The notes: generated by a model not told the origin, from the sequence alone. A DNA stretch of 64,000 nucleotides from Leptonema illini DSM 21528 (GCF_000243335.1 NZ_JH597773.1:438489-502488), one strand, 5' to 3'. Counted from the first letter of the stretch, positions 1 to 8,731 are shown. Numbers and translations: made by a program.

Positions 1-92
<92 letters not shown>

Positions 93-112
93 AATCTATC
101 TTGCGATAGATT
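93..112 (-). promoter_or_regulatory. Stem-loop in the 16S rRNA leader
   Basis: AATCTATC at 93-100 and GATAGATT at 105-112 form a perfect 8-base-pair stem with a TTGC loop immediately upstream of the 16S start. It is probably part of the pre-rRNA leader, either a processing stem or the 5' arm side. The function is inferred from position only. Confidence 0.5.
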
Positions 113-846
113 ACACGTTTTTTCGAACGTGCATGCTTATCCGATTCACATCGAGCATACACGCTGCGCGGCCTTTACTTGATTCAAGACCGCACCTTAC
201 GGAACAGAAAGTCCTGACGAAATCTGGACTACTCGCTTTTGAGCTTTCCTTCTGGATTTTAAAGATCAATACTGTTTTCTGCCCGGCCTCACTTCATCTC
301 GCAGGAGATTCCGTTACTGCCGCTTTGCTCGACATTACATCGAGCCGGCTTCTGCAACCTTCTGGGTCGCTGCTCCCTTCTACAAGAGAGCGTTCAGCCC
401 GTCGCTGTGATCGCTCACTCGGGGCTTCCCGTGGTTTTGATCTCATCGATCATCGCCGCCGGAGATGACCATCTGTTTCAGGATGGCCTCGCAGTCAATC
501 CGCTTTTATGTTCTACATCCCCTTTTTTCGCAAATTTTCAAGATCGCTCTCGAAAACTTGCTTATCGGTGATTTGCTCCGAAAAGCTTCACAGACAAAGG
601 GCAGAGAGACATAATCTCGTCTAACCGCTTCCCGCCACATCACTGCAGCGGAAGATCAAAGAAACGTACACGCCTCTACGGTCAAATCATTTTTATGTCC
701 AGGAGCGCAAAAAGATGGAATTTTATGCTCTCTCTATCTCTATGGGGCTTGCACGATACGAAAACGCCATCTGCTATCAACGGAAGACATGCAGGCACAG
801 TGCTCAGGGAGGGCCATGTAATCTGGCCGCTTAATAGTAATGAAGA
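113..846. other. Gene-free stretch upstream of the rRNA operon
   Basis: I see no convincing gene here. The open frames are short, have no ribosome-binding site and resemble no family. The rRNA promoter(s), transcribed leftward, should lie in this stretch. Several TTGACT/TTGACC-like hexamers occur on the minus strand (around 490-500 and 680-685), but none has a clear TATAAT partner at 16-18 bases, so I do not name a promoter. Confidence 0.5.
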
Positions 847-870
847 GATCAGAGTTGTGCAGCTCTGATC
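847..870 (-). terminator. Probable rtcB terminator hairpin
   Basis: GATCAGAG (847-854) pairs perfectly with CTCTGATC (863-870) around an 8-base loop, a few bases past the rtcB stop codon. The tail on the minus strand is only moderately T-rich (TCTTCATTA), so termination strength is uncertain. Confidence 0.55.
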
Positions 871-876
871 CTCCCA

Positions 877-2076
877 TCATCCCTTAACACAGAGGATCTG
901 CTTCAACTGGTATACGACTTCGACAAGGTCGCTCTGACGCTGCATCACCGCATCAATATCTTTATAGGCCGAGGGGATTTCATCGAGCACTCCGGGATCT
1001 TTGCGGCATTCGACGCCGGCCGTTTCACGTTCAAGATCGGCGGCCGAGAAACGCCGCTTCGCCTCGCCCCGGCTCATGCGACGTCCCGCCCCATGTGAGG
1101 CGCTCTCGAAGGAATCTGGATTACCGAGGCCGCGCACGATGTAGGATCGCGTACCCATAGAGCCGGGAATAATGCCCATCTCTCCCCTGCCCGCACGGAT
1201 GGCTCCCTTTCGCGTCACAAGCACGTTCTCGCCGAAATGCATCTCTTCGGCTACATAGTTATGGTGACAGATAACGCGTTCCTGCTCCTGTAGCCGCGGA
1301 AAGAAGCGCTTGAGGGCTTTGCTGTATAACCCGAGCATCACCAGTCGGTTCAGATACGCATAGCGCTGCGCCCAGAAAAGGTCACGCCGATATTCCTGCA
1401 TCTCGGGCGTACCGGCAAGAAAGACGGCAAGGTCTCTGTCGGGTAAATCGGCGTTATGCGCCAGCTTGCGAGCTCGGGCAATATGGAATTCTGCGAGTTC
1501 TTTGCCGATGTTGCGCGAGCCCGAATGAAGCATCATCCATACGGAATCGTTCGTATCAAGGCAGAGCTCGATGAAGTGATTGCCTCCGCCAAGCGTTCCG
1601 ATCTGGCGTGTGGCCTTCTCGCGAAGCCCCTGCGCTACGCGGGCAAGATCAGCATATTCATGGAAAAGACGATCCGCCATCTTTCTTGATTCGCGATCGT
1701 CTCGCTCCAGGGCCCTGTCAATGGCCGGATCTCTGTGCATGTTGAATCCCACAGGGATGGCACGCTCGATTTCAGATCGAAGCTCTTTCAGCGAGTCGGG
1801 AAGATCGGACGCATTAAGATTTGTTTTAACGGCCGCCATACCGCAGCCGATGTCGACCCCGACAGCTGCGGGAGCGATGGCCTCTTTCATGGCGATCACG
1901 GAGCCGACGGTCGCACCGATGCCATAATGCACGTCGGGCATAGCGCAGATCTGCTTGAATACCCAGGGAAGCGCCGCCGTGTTTTGAAGCTGCCTGAGGG
2001 CCGCCCCCTCCACCTCTGCGGGGTCGGCCCAGATTCGAATCGGAACGCCTGTTGTTTGAATCGTCGAAGCGGACAT
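877..2076 (-). CDS. rtcB: RtcB family RNA ligase
   Basis: RtcB is a GTP- and Mn-dependent ligase that joins 2',3'-cyclic-phosphate or 3'-phosphate RNA ends to 5'-OH ends, in tRNA splicing or RNA repair in the cytoplasm. The 399-residue protein is full length (E. coli RtcB is about 408). Visible hallmarks are VGVDIGCGM (metal-binding Asp and Cys), GTLGGGNHFIE, LHSGSRNIG, PGSMGTRSY and SHGAGRRMSR; the His of that last motif is the residue guanylylated in the family. No archease or rtcA gene lies beside it in this window. It stands alone between the rRNA operon and the cobalamin locus, and expression signals are not obvious. Confidence 0.95.
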   Translation of the reverse strand: MSASTIQTTGVPIRIWADPAEVEGAALRQLQNTAALPWVFKQICAMPDVHYGIGATVGSVIAMKEAIAPAAVGVDIGCGMAAVKTNLNASDLPDSLKELRSEIERAIPVGFNMHRDPAIDRALERDDRESRKMADRLFHEYADLARVAQGLREKATRQIGTLGGGNHFIELCLDTNDSVWMMLHSGSRNIGKELAEFHIARARKLAHNADLPDRDLAVFLAGTPEMQEYRRDLFWAQRYAYLNRLVMLGLYSKALKRFFPRLQEQERVICHHNYVAEEMHFGENVLVTRKGAIRAGRGEMGIIPGSMGTRSYIVRGLGNPDSFESASHGAGRRMSRGEAKRRFSAADLERETAGVECRKDPGVLDEIPSAYKDIDAVMQRQSDLVEVVYQLKQILCVKG

Positions 2077-2133
2077 AGAATTCCAGATATCGACGTCAAG
2101 CGTTCTCTTTCAAGCGTTTTCTCTACCGCAAAC

Positions 2134-2157
2134 CCCGAGGCCATAAAGGGCCTCGGG
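2134..2157 (-). terminator. Terminator of the leftward cobalamin operon
   Basis: CCCGAGGCC (2134-2142) and GGCCTCGGG (2149-2157) form a 9-base-pair stem just beyond the stop of the 2201-3382 gene. On the minus strand it is followed by GTTTGCGG, so the T tract is weak. The position fits the end of the operon. Confidence 0.6.
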
Positions 2158-2200
2158 TCTGCTTTAAACCCTGAATACCAGAAAGACCTCCGGTATTCGA

Positions 2201-3382
2201 CTAACGATCAGCGGTGCTCCAGGCATATACGGCGTCGATATCGGCTGCGGCATCAAAAGAATCATAGGCCAGCGGATACTCAACCGTATCTCTGGACCAC
2301 GCCGTAACCAGCCTGATATAGACAAAGCCGTTCAGCCTCATGCGATTTCTCGCAGTCACGCTGCACGGCGTTCTGCCGTCCGTGCCAGATCCGCTGCTTC
2401 CGAATTCTGCGTCGTCAAGATCAAAGGCGTCGCCGTTTGCAACATTGCCGCCGATCTGAACGCCGCCAAAGCGCAGATAGTTGCTCTGCCTGCGCGTTTC
2501 GGCCAGATTCGGACCTCCGCTTTTATAACGACCGTCGGGCATTAAATAGGCGGGATCGGTTTCTTTGATACCGACATACTGCGGGTTCCATCCGCACCAG
2601 TCCGAGCCGTTATCTGAAATCTCGACGATAAGCGGCTCCATAAAGAAGTTTCCGCTGCCCGGCGTTCCGACCTCGAATCCGTTTTCGTACACGCGAAAAT
2701 CTTCTCCCTGTTGATTCAACACGCGTCTGCCCGACCACTCGAGAACGACGCACTGCTCCGCCGCACGCCGGTCTTTTGTTCCCATCACAGGGCTGAACGA
2801 ACCCGACGGAGCCGGTAACTGTGAGTAAGCAGGCACGGTCGTATGATCCTTACAATAGGAGAAGGGCCCGGTCGTTCTTTCGTAACGCATACTGTAAACA
2901 CCGAACGTACCGCCAATCCCATCGGCCGCCGCGGCCGGATTGCCGTACGAGGACGCCGACGTATTCGTCGCCTCGGTGACGGTATCGGCTTGAAACTCTC
3001 CTTCCTCTGCAACGATCGTCTTTACGCCGGTCGAAGGCGATTGCAGAAGGGAAAGCAAGGCGTCGTCCGTCGAGGCTGCATCGGGAACACAGGCAATCGC
3101 TATGCACAGGACTCCGGGTAGCAATCCCCTGAAACCTCGCGGAATCCGTTTCATGGCTGAATTCTTCTTCACTGTTGTAACCCCGCAGGTATCGTGAATT
3201 TCCGATCTCGCTATCTCGTTCAAACAACGAGCGCACAGGCATTGTCCGTATTGTTCATTCAGCGCGTTATACTGCTCTTCAGTCAGAGAGACGGGAAAGC
3301 ACTGGCATTCGCCGATATTCCCCGATCGGCAATAGAATCCGCCTTCGCAGCGCGGACAGAACTGTAATTCATACTTCTGCAT
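2201..3382 (-). CDS. Cysteine-rich CWC domain fused in frame to a LIC_13355-like lipoprotein
   Basis: One frame stays open from ATG 3382 (SD GAGG six bases upstream) to the stop at 2201, about 393 residues. Residues 1-70 are a cysteine-rich CWC-type zinc-binding domain (CPRC, then CQC, then CLCARC). From residue 77 a lipoprotein begins: a signal peptide with lipobox IAIAC, then a domain with FRVYENGFEV and FMEPLIVEISDNG, as in the Leptospira LIC_13355 lipoproteins. A lipoprotein signal inside a protein makes no sense, so translation probably also starts at ATG 3154 or GTG 3172. The start overlaps the end of the DUF6580 gene, so it is the last gene of the riboswitch-controlled operon. Function is unknown; a surface role in corrinoid capture is inferred from context. 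Confidence 0.75.
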   Translation of the reverse strand: MQKYELQFCPRCEGGFYCRSGNIGECQCFPVSLTEEQYNALNEQYGQCLCARCLNEIARSEIHDTCGVTTVKKNSAMKRIPRGFRGLLPGVLCIAIACVPDAASTDDALLSLLQSPSTGVKTIVAEEGEFQADTVTEATNTSASSYGNPAAAADGIGGTFGVYSMRYERTTGPFSYCKDHTTVPAYSQLPAPSGSFSPVMGTKDRRAAEQCVVLEWSGRRVLNQQGEDFRVYENGFEVGTPGSGNFFMEPLIVEISDNGSDWCGWNPQYVGIKETDPAYLMPDGRYKSGGPNLAETRRQSNYLRFGGVQIGGNVANGDAFDLDDAEFGSSGSGTDGRTPCSVTARNRMRLNGFVYIRLVTAWSRDTVEYPLAYDSFDAAADIDAVYAWSTADR

Positions 3383-3947
3383 ACGAACCTCGACGTAGAG
3401 ACGGCAGGCGTCGTTCGACCAGAGCGAAAGCGCCGAAAAGCACAGCGGAATAGACGACATTACCGAGCAGTGTGCCTTTGAAAAAGGGGATGGCGGCCAC
3501 GTAGCATGTGAAGAGCCCCATCGCATCCATCGTATACATCGTTCCGCCGGCCCAGACTCCGAAGTTCGAGACGACGAAGAATAGCACCGCAGAAGCAAAA
3601 GAGACGCCGATCACCCGTAACGGTTCGATCTTGCGCAGATAGAAGATTCCGAGCAAAACGGTTAACACATAGGCCCCGTACTGCCAGTAGAATCCGTCAT
3701 AGAAGAAAACGAACCAGTCGTAATATCCGGCATAGATCACGTTATTCAAAACGAGATCAGAAGCGAAAACTGACAGCAGGGGAACAATGAAAGCCTGCCA
3801 TCGTTTCTCGAAATGCGCTCCTCCAAAAAGCGCTATGGCTCCGAGAGGAGAGAAGTTAGGCATATGCGGAAGAAAACGGCTCGCGACCATCAAGGCGATA
3901 AGCGTCGTCAACGCCAGCGGTCGCAAAAGAATGGAACGGTTATTCAT
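3369..3947 (-). CDS. DUF6580 family integral membrane protein
   Basis: This 192-residue protein has about five or six hydrophobic segments and the conserved N-terminal pattern SRFLPHMPNFSPLGAIALF typical of the DUF6580 putative transport family. ATG 3947 is chosen because GGAG lies seven bases upstream; an ATG at 3959 is in frame but has no ribosome-binding site. It lies downstream of a cobalamin riboswitch and the lipoprotein gene, and overlaps the start of the CWC gene by 14 bases, which suggests translational coupling. From context I infer an inner-membrane step in uptake of cobalamin or a precursor. No catalytic or ATP-binding motif is present, so an ECF-type substrate-binding component is one option. 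The family's substrate is not known to me. Confidence 0.75.
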   Translation of the reverse strand: MNNRSILLRPLALTTLIALMVASRFLPHMPNFSPLGAIALFGGAHFEKRWQAFIVPLLSVFASDLVLNNVIYAGYYDWFVFFYDGFYWQYGAYVLTVLLGIFYLRKIEPLRVIGVSFASAVLFFVVSNFGVWAGGTMYTMDAMGLFTCYVAAIPFFKGTLLGNVVYSAVLFGAFALVERRLPSLRRGSYAEV

Positions 3948-3994
3948 AGATTTCTCCATAAGTATTAAGTTAAATGGGGGAAGCGGCCGTCAGC

Positions 3995-4558
3995 TCAAAG
4001 CGGATCAAGTTTTGACCAGTACGAAAAACCGCAGCTACCCGTTACGGTCGGATCAGTCGGATTCGCGGTCGTCGAGTCGGCCTTCGCATCAGCCAGTGTG
4101 GCCTTGCCATAGATAATCTCGCAGTAATAGATGTCGCCGTTATATACCGTCCATTGCATTCGGCTGATGCCGGGCGTCCAACAGGCGGGGCAGTCGACGT
4201 ATGCGGTTCGCTTCGCATTGTCGAATTCGAGAACGGTTCTTTCTGGATTGCCGAATGGTGTCTCGGAGTTCCACGTTCCCGTATAACCAACTGAAGAGTG
4301 GAAGGAAGCGTGAATTTGATGGATCATGTCGGCATGGCCGTCGAAATCGAAATCCTCGCCGTATTCGCCGTTGATTTCCAGCTCAATCGGCGCCTGAGGC
4401 AGTGCGGGGGCTTGAAACGAGGCACTGAGAGCGGCAAGCATCGCTACAGATGCATCCTCTTTCTCTAAAGAAGATAATTCGCATGCTGCAGTCAAAAGAG
4501 AAAGCACCGGCAAGAGCAGCAAGGAAATGAGTCGTATCGACCCGGTTAAGCGTATCAT
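3995..4558 (-). CDS. Small lipoprotein, first gene of a B12-riboswitch operon
   Basis: The 187-residue product starts with a signal peptide ending in lipobox LTAAC, so it should be lipidated and envelope-anchored. The rest is soluble, with two Cys in YVDCPACW and another two near the end, and no domain I recognise. SD AGGAG is six bases before ATG 4558 but is buried in the hairpin 4562-4589. It heads the leftward operon with the DUF6580 and CWC/lipoprotein genes. A role as an accessory surface lipoprotein for corrinoid uptake is inferred from the riboswitch and the neighbouring receptor genes. Confidence 0.75.
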   Translation of the reverse strand: MIRLTGSIRLISLLLLPVLSLLTAACELSSLEKEDASVAMLAALSASFQAPALPQAPIELEINGEYGEDFDFDGHADMIHQIHASFHSSVGYTGTWNSETPFGNPERTVLEFDNAKRTAYVDCPACWTPGISRMQWTVYNGDIYYCEIIYGKATLADAKADSTTANPTDPTVTGSCGFSYWSKLDPL

Positions 4559-4561
4559 AGG

Positions 4562-4589
4562 TTTCTCCTGAATTAGAATTCCGGAGAAA
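4562..4589 (-). promoter_or_regulatory. SD-sequestering hairpin of the leftward B12 riboswitch
   Basis: On the minus strand TTTCTCC pairs with GGAGAAA, and inside it GAATT pairs with AATTC, giving a 7 + 5 base-pair stem with one mismatch. GGAGAAA contains the Shine-Dalgarno sequence of the 4558 gene. This is the expected expression platform for a riboswitch that shuts off translation initiation. A second hairpin, CCCCGGAG/CTCCGGGG at 4614-4634, lies between it and the aptamer. Confidence 0.75.
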
Positions 4590-4679
4590 GTACGCCTTTG
4601 AAAACTGTACGGTCCCCGGAGCTTAACTCCGGGGGGCCCCCTGCTGTTGCAGGTTGTAACGATCGTTTACGGGCGCATC

Positions 4680-4790
4680 GTTACGAGGAAGATCTGGCTC
4701 AGAGCGCAAAACGCTCAATACAGTTACACCGTTAGCGGAGGATTCTCACCTCCTTCCTCCCTGAGGAAAGCAGGATCACAATCCCACAGA
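4680..4790 (-). promoter_or_regulatory. Cobalamin riboswitch (leftward)
   Basis: On the minus strand the core reads AGGGAGG, then GGAGGTGAGAATCCTCCGCT, then GTGTAACTGTA, then GAGCCAGATCTTCC. These match the B12-box pattern GGTGnnAATCC ... AACTGT ... GCCAGA of the cobalamin aptamer. It is divergent from a second aptamer on the plus strand with its own SD hairpin, so the whole locus should be repressed by adenosyl- or another cobalamin. Aptamer borders are approximate. Confidence 0.85.
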
Positions 4791-4821
4791 GCGTAATTGG
4801 CGCAATAAAAAAAGCTGGCCC

Positions 4822-4940
4822 GTCAATGCAGCGGAAAAGATTCTGTCCCTACTTTCGGGAGGAACCGGGTGCAAGTCCCGGGCTGTCGCGCAACTGTAAG
4901 TTCGAAAGAACAAGCCAGATCTTCCCTGCAATTCGGTCAC
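4822..4940 (+). promoter_or_regulatory. Cobalamin riboswitch (rightward)
   Basis: The plus strand carries GGGAGGAA, then CCGGGTGCAAGTCCCGG, GCTGTCGCGCAACTGTAAG and AAGCCAGATCTTCCCTGC. This is the B12 box and the conserved GCCAGA segment of a cobalamin aptamer. It precedes the BtuB-like receptor gene. The first in-frame ATG of the receptor reading frame (4869) falls inside this aptamer and so is not the start. Confidence 0.92.
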
Positions 4941-4975
4941 GCGTCAATGACCGCTGCACGATTCGCCATAGCGAA

Positions 4976-5002
4976 GGGAGCCCGGAAGCAACCGGAGGTC
5001 CC
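4976..5002 (+). promoter_or_regulatory. Probable SD-sequestering hairpin of the rightward riboswitch
   Basis: GGGA (4976-4979) can pair with TCCC (4999-5002), and CCGG (4982-4985) with CCGG (4992-4995). This encloses and partly pairs the SD GGAGG (4994-4998) that serves the TTG start at 5004. It mirrors the arrangement on the other strand but is a weaker stem. Confidence 0.5.
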
Positions 5003-5003
5003 T

Positions 5004-7115
5004 TTGAAAATAGATATTCCAGCGAAACGCTTTTCTTCTATACAAGAACGAGACAGTCGACGCCATGGAGTCGCCGTTTTGTCCATTCTGGCGCTGCTTC
5101 TACTTCATCATCCGGCCATGGCCGTCCCTTCCACTGAAGAAGAGGAGAAGTCCCCCGAAGTCGTCGTTACGGCTCCACGCGAGAACGATGATACCGTACG
5201 CTCCACGGGAAGTCGCACGCAGATCGACGTCACGCAGGCCGACGGACGCATGATCGGCGTCGATGAGATCATCGAAAAAGAAGCGGGCATTCGTATACGC
5301 CGATACGGCGGAGCGGGTTCGTATTCCACCGTATCGATTCGCGGATCGACGGCCAATCAGGTGAATCTGTATATCGACGGCATTCCGCTCAATCATGCGG
5401 CGATGGGAGAGGTTAACCTTTCGACGCTCAATCTCGATTCGTTTGATAGAATCGAGATCCGTCGCGGCGGCGATACGGCCGGCTCCCCCGTCGGCGGAGC
5501 CATTCATCTGACGACGGCGAAAAGGCGTGAAACGCCGATCGGACATCGCGTGGCGACGACAGCCGGCTCGTTTGATACGTTCCGCCTGCTCGGCGAGACC
5601 TGGGGCGGCGAGAATTTCACCTATGATCTGACGGCGAAGGCCGAAAGCTCGCGGCAGAACTTTCGCTTTCATAACGATAACGGAACGCCGGTCATCAACA
5701 CGATCGACGACTTCGACGATACGCGAGAAAACGCCGACTATCGAAACGCCTTCGCCACCATGCGCTTCGGATTTCATGCGTTGAAAACCGACTTCAAGAT
5801 CCTGAACGATACGGCAAAGACCGAGAACGGACTTCCGGGCCCCATCGCACGACAGACGGAGCGCACACGCACCGAATTGCTGCGCAATACGACCGGCATC
5901 AGCACCGATACAAAAGGCCTCGGCTTTGAATGGTTGCGGCTGCAGAACCGGGCCTTCTTTACCGAATACCAATCCGAGTTTCATGATCCCGACCAGGAAT
6001 TCGATCCGTCCACGCCGCACAGCTTTTCGCGACTGCGCAGCTACGGCTTTCATATAGAACCGACGCTTTATCTTCTCGATTATTATCAGACCATCCGCTT
6101 CTTTCTCGCAACGGAGCGCGAAGGCTACTGGAAAGAGCGTCGGAACCGCTTCAATGAACGAGTGGAAAAGCTACCGACGAAGACGCGCACAAAAGAGATC
6201 GCTCGCATCGAAGATGAATTCTCTTTTCTCAAAGAGCGCATCATCATCACCGCCTCGGCCGAATACCAGCGTATCACCGATCGCTTTCCTGAAGCTGAGT
6301 GGCGCTTTCGATCTCTGTTTGATGAAGATCCGACCTACAAGCAGCAGCACTTGCAAAACTACGCAGGCGGCCTCAGACTTGTCGTCTTTCGCGAGAAAAA
6401 AAACGATCTCTATCTGAAAGGGAACGCCTCGTCGGGCAGTCGCATTCCTCTGTTTGTCGAGATATTCGGACAGCCGGGCTCCATCATCGGAAACCCATCC
6501 CTGAAGCCCGAAAAGGCAGATCAATTAGAGGGAGGCGTCGGAGCCTCTCTTGACAAACCGGCGCAGCTTCCCTTCAAGGCCGATATAGAGATCATCGCCT
6601 TTGATCGACGGGTTCGCGATCTTATTCTTTTCGTGCCGAATTCGCAGTTCTCTGTAAGGCCCGAAAACGTCGACCGTGCCCGCATTCGTGGAGTCGAATT
6701 CTCGCTGAATCTCAAGGCATTCGATCATCTGCGCCTGTTCTCGAACTATACGTTTCAGAAGGCGATCAACGAATCCGAAATCCGCTATGTAAAAGGAAAG
6801 TATCTCGCCTATCAACCTCTTCACGATTTTGCAGGCGGAGTTTCTCTGTATAACGATTACGTGGAGGGAGGCGTCGATGTCAGCTATCAGGGCGCCCTTT
6901 ATCGAGATCGCACGAACGATCCTTTCAACTATCAGCCCGGCTACTGGCTGTACGGCATCTTTCTGCGCTGGCAGGTATTTGGAGCCCGTGAGAAAGAGAA
7001 AGATCTGCGCATCACGCTCGATGTGAAGAATCTTCTCGACCGTCGCGCCGTTGAAATTAGCGGCTATCCTCTTCCAGGCCGATCCATGTATCTCACGGTC
7101 AGCTATCGCTTTTGA
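5004..7115 (+). CDS. TonB-dependent outer-membrane receptor, BtuB-like
   Basis: This 703-residue receptor takes up a ligand across the outer membrane using TonB energy. The ligand is inferred to be cobalamin or another corrinoid because the gene sits directly behind a B12 riboswitch. After a signal peptide ending HHPAMA there is a TonB-box-like EVVVTAPREN, then a plug domain (VSIRGSTANQVNLYIDGIPL, FDRIEIRRGG), then a long beta-barrel ending in the terminal Phe of YLTVSYRF. The start is TTG 5004, six bases after GGAGG; upstream in-frame ATGs (4869, 4947) lie in or next to the aptamer. The beta-propeller lipoprotein gene follows 55 bases downstream. Confidence 0.88.
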   Translation: MKIDIPAKRFSSIQERDSRRHGVAVLSILALLLLHHPAMAVPSTEEEEKSPEVVVTAPRENDDTVRSTGSRTQIDVTQADGRMIGVDEIIEKEAGIRIRRYGGAGSYSTVSIRGSTANQVNLYIDGIPLNHAAMGEVNLSTLNLDSFDRIEIRRGGDTAGSPVGGAIHLTTAKRRETPIGHRVATTAGSFDTFRLLGETWGGENFTYDLTAKAESSRQNFRFHNDNGTPVINTIDDFDDTRENADYRNAFATMRFGFHALKTDFKILNDTAKTENGLPGPIARQTERTRTELLRNTTGISTDTKGLGFEWLRLQNRAFFTEYQSEFHDPDQEFDPSTPHSFSRLRSYGFHIEPTLYLLDYYQTIRFFLATEREGYWKERRNRFNERVEKLPTKTRTKEIARIEDEFSFLKERIIITASAEYQRITDRFPEAEWRFRSLFDEDPTYKQQHLQNYAGGLRLVVFREKKNDLYLKGNASSGSRIPLFVEIFGQPGSIIGNPSLKPEKADQLEGGVGASLDKPAQLPFKADIEIIAFDRRVRDLILFVPNSQFSVRPENVDRARIRGVEFSLNLKAFDHLRLFSNYTFQKAINESEIRYVKGKYLAYQPLHDFAGGVSLYNDYVEGGVDVSYQGALYRDRTNDPFNYQPGYWLYGIFLRWQVFGAREKEKDLRITLDVKNLLDRRAVEISGYPLPGRSMYLTVSYRF

Positions 7116-7170
7116 GATAGGTTACAGATTACAGATATTTTGCCAGACGTCATTATACGGGAGTCCCTTC

Positions 7171-8355
7171 ATGAAAATCAAATCTGACAGGCATTATTTC
7201 AGCGTTTACGGTCGGGCAATCCTGCCACTGCTTATTCTCATAACGCAGTCCTGCTCTTTAATAAAAGACATCGAAAAACCACAGGCCGCCGATCTCTTCT
7301 ATCAGCTCCTTCTGGGAAGCGGTGCGAACCGCATCGGAGTCGTCTCAAGCGATCTGGGCCCGTCGGGAAGATTCAGCGTGATGCATCCGGAAGGAGTGGC
7401 CGTACCTTTCTTCACGTCCATTCACTCCGACGCTATGGCCCGATACTTCAACGGCCGGGTCTTTATCGTGAACAGGCTGGGTCGCGACGGCATTCAGGTT
7501 CTTGATCCGCAATCGGCGTATCTGACCGTTTCGGAGTACTCGACGGGTAACGCCTCCAATCCGCACGACATCGTCGTTACGGCTAACGGAAAGGGATACA
7601 TCTCTCTTTACGGAAAAAACAACATCCTCGTCGTCCAGCCCGAATCGGGCGCCGTCATCGGCTCCGTTTCGCTGGCCGCCTACTCCGATCCCGATGGATA
7701 TCCGGAGGTCAGCGGCCTGCATGCCGAAGGCAACCGCGTCTTTGCCGCAGTGCAACGCCTCTATCGTAACGATCCTTTTTCCACCTGGCCGCCTGTCGCC
7801 GGTTATCCGTCATTGCTTGTAGAGATCGACGCCGGCAGCGATACGATCGTCGCCGCACACGCCATGCCCTTCTCCAACCCGTTCAGCAAACTTCGCCGCG
7901 TGGACCTTTTCGGCCAACCACATCTTGTGGTCGCCTGTCCTTCCTGGCTCGGCTACAACTTCAGAATCGATGGGGGCATCATTGCTTTCAATCTCGCTAC
8001 GAATAGTTTTAAGATCCTGTATCGAGAAACGGCGGCAGGCGGCGACATTCTCGATGTAGTAATCAAGAACGACTCCGTGGGATATGCGAGCATCCTCTTT
8101 CAGGATTTCTCGACGGCGATTCAAAGATTCAACCCGACGACAGGAGCGCGAACAGGCAATCTACTTTTCGCCCCGAATTGGGGACGCTATGTCGCCGGTA
8201 TGCTTCTCACCGATGACGGCAGGCTATACCTGGGCGACAGCAGTTATACAGAGCCGGGCATCTCCATCTATGATACGAATGCCGGCGATCTGAAACTGAC
8301 TCCGCTACCCGTTCCAATCGGATTGCGGCCGACGGATCTGGTTTATATCCCGTAG
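7171..8355 (+). CDS. YncE-like beta-propeller lipoprotein
   Basis: The product is 394 residues. The signal peptide ends with an ITQSC lipobox. The body has repeated propeller-blade-like segments (GRDGIQVLDPQ, NPHDIVVTANGKGYISLYG, LVEIDAGSDTIVAAHAMP, GIIAFNLATNSFKILY), as in YncE/surface-layer propeller proteins. Start ATG 7171 has GGGAG nine bases upstream. It follows the BtuB-like receptor gene in the same direction and probably shares its riboswitch-controlled transcript. A propeller lipoprotein paired with a TonB receptor suggests a surface partner in ligand capture, which is inference. Confidence 0.75.
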   Translation: MKIKSDRHYFSVYGRAILPLLILITQSCSLIKDIEKPQAADLFYQLLLGSGANRIGVVSSDLGPSGRFSVMHPEGVAVPFFTSIHSDAMARYFNGRVFIVNRLGRDGIQVLDPQSAYLTVSEYSTGNASNPHDIVVTANGKGYISLYGKNNILVVQPESGAVIGSVSLAAYSDPDGYPEVSGLHAEGNRVFAAVQRLYRNDPFSTWPPVAGYPSLLVEIDAGSDTIVAAHAMPFSNPFSKLRRVDLFGQPHLVVACPSWLGYNFRIDGGIIAFNLATNSFKILYRETAAGGDILDVVIKNDSVGYASILFQDFSTAIQRFNPTTGARTGNLLFAPNWGRYVAGMLLTDDGRLYLGDSSYTEPGISIYDTNAGDLKLTPLPVPIGLRPTDLVYIP

Positions 8356-8407
8356 GGGCGCACCTGGCTGCTATCTAAATCCAGGAAAAGATTAACCACA
8401 GAGGTCG

Positions 8408-8731
8408 CGGAGGAGATGATCAAAGAGAGAACAATCGGAGGAGAGTAAAAAAGAAATACAACAGTAGGGACAGGACGACCATCCCATTCTCTCAACCCTT
8501 TATTCCCTCCATAGTTAAACCTCTTCTCCGCGTCCTCTGAGCCCTCAGAGGTTAACCTTTTCTGCAGCGATGCCACAAGAAAAACCAGAGTAATTTACCG
8601 CAGAGGTCGCTGAGAACACTGAGAAGACCAGAAAGAGAAAAAAGGAGATAGGTGTGTGGATGCCTTCTCCCCTTTTCCTCTTTCGCGCTTTTCGTGTATT
8701 TCGTGGAAAAAATCCGTTCACCACGGAGGCA
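8408..8731. repeat. Tandem intergenic repeat, copy 1
   Basis: The 324-base unit starting CGGAGGAGATGATCAAAGAG recurs at 8732. About the first 210 bases look identical between copies; the rest has diverged, with substitutions and small indels. It contains no gene. The ends carry ACCACAGAGG and TTTCGCGCTTTTCG motifs that recur elsewhere in the window. Confidence 0.85.

Noticed and set aside
133-468. 111-codon open frame upstream of the 16S gene
   Set aside because: It has no ribosome-binding site, no family likeness, and lies in the rRNA leader/promoter region.
4869-5003. Longer BtuB-like start at ATG 4869 or 4947
   Set aside because: These lie in or against the riboswitch aptamer and lack an SD; TTG 5004 with GGAGG gives a proper signal peptide.
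5100-6053. 317-codon minus-strand frame opposite the BtuB-like gene
   Set aside because: It is an antisense shadow of a clear outer-membrane receptor, a usual effect of GC-rich codon bias.
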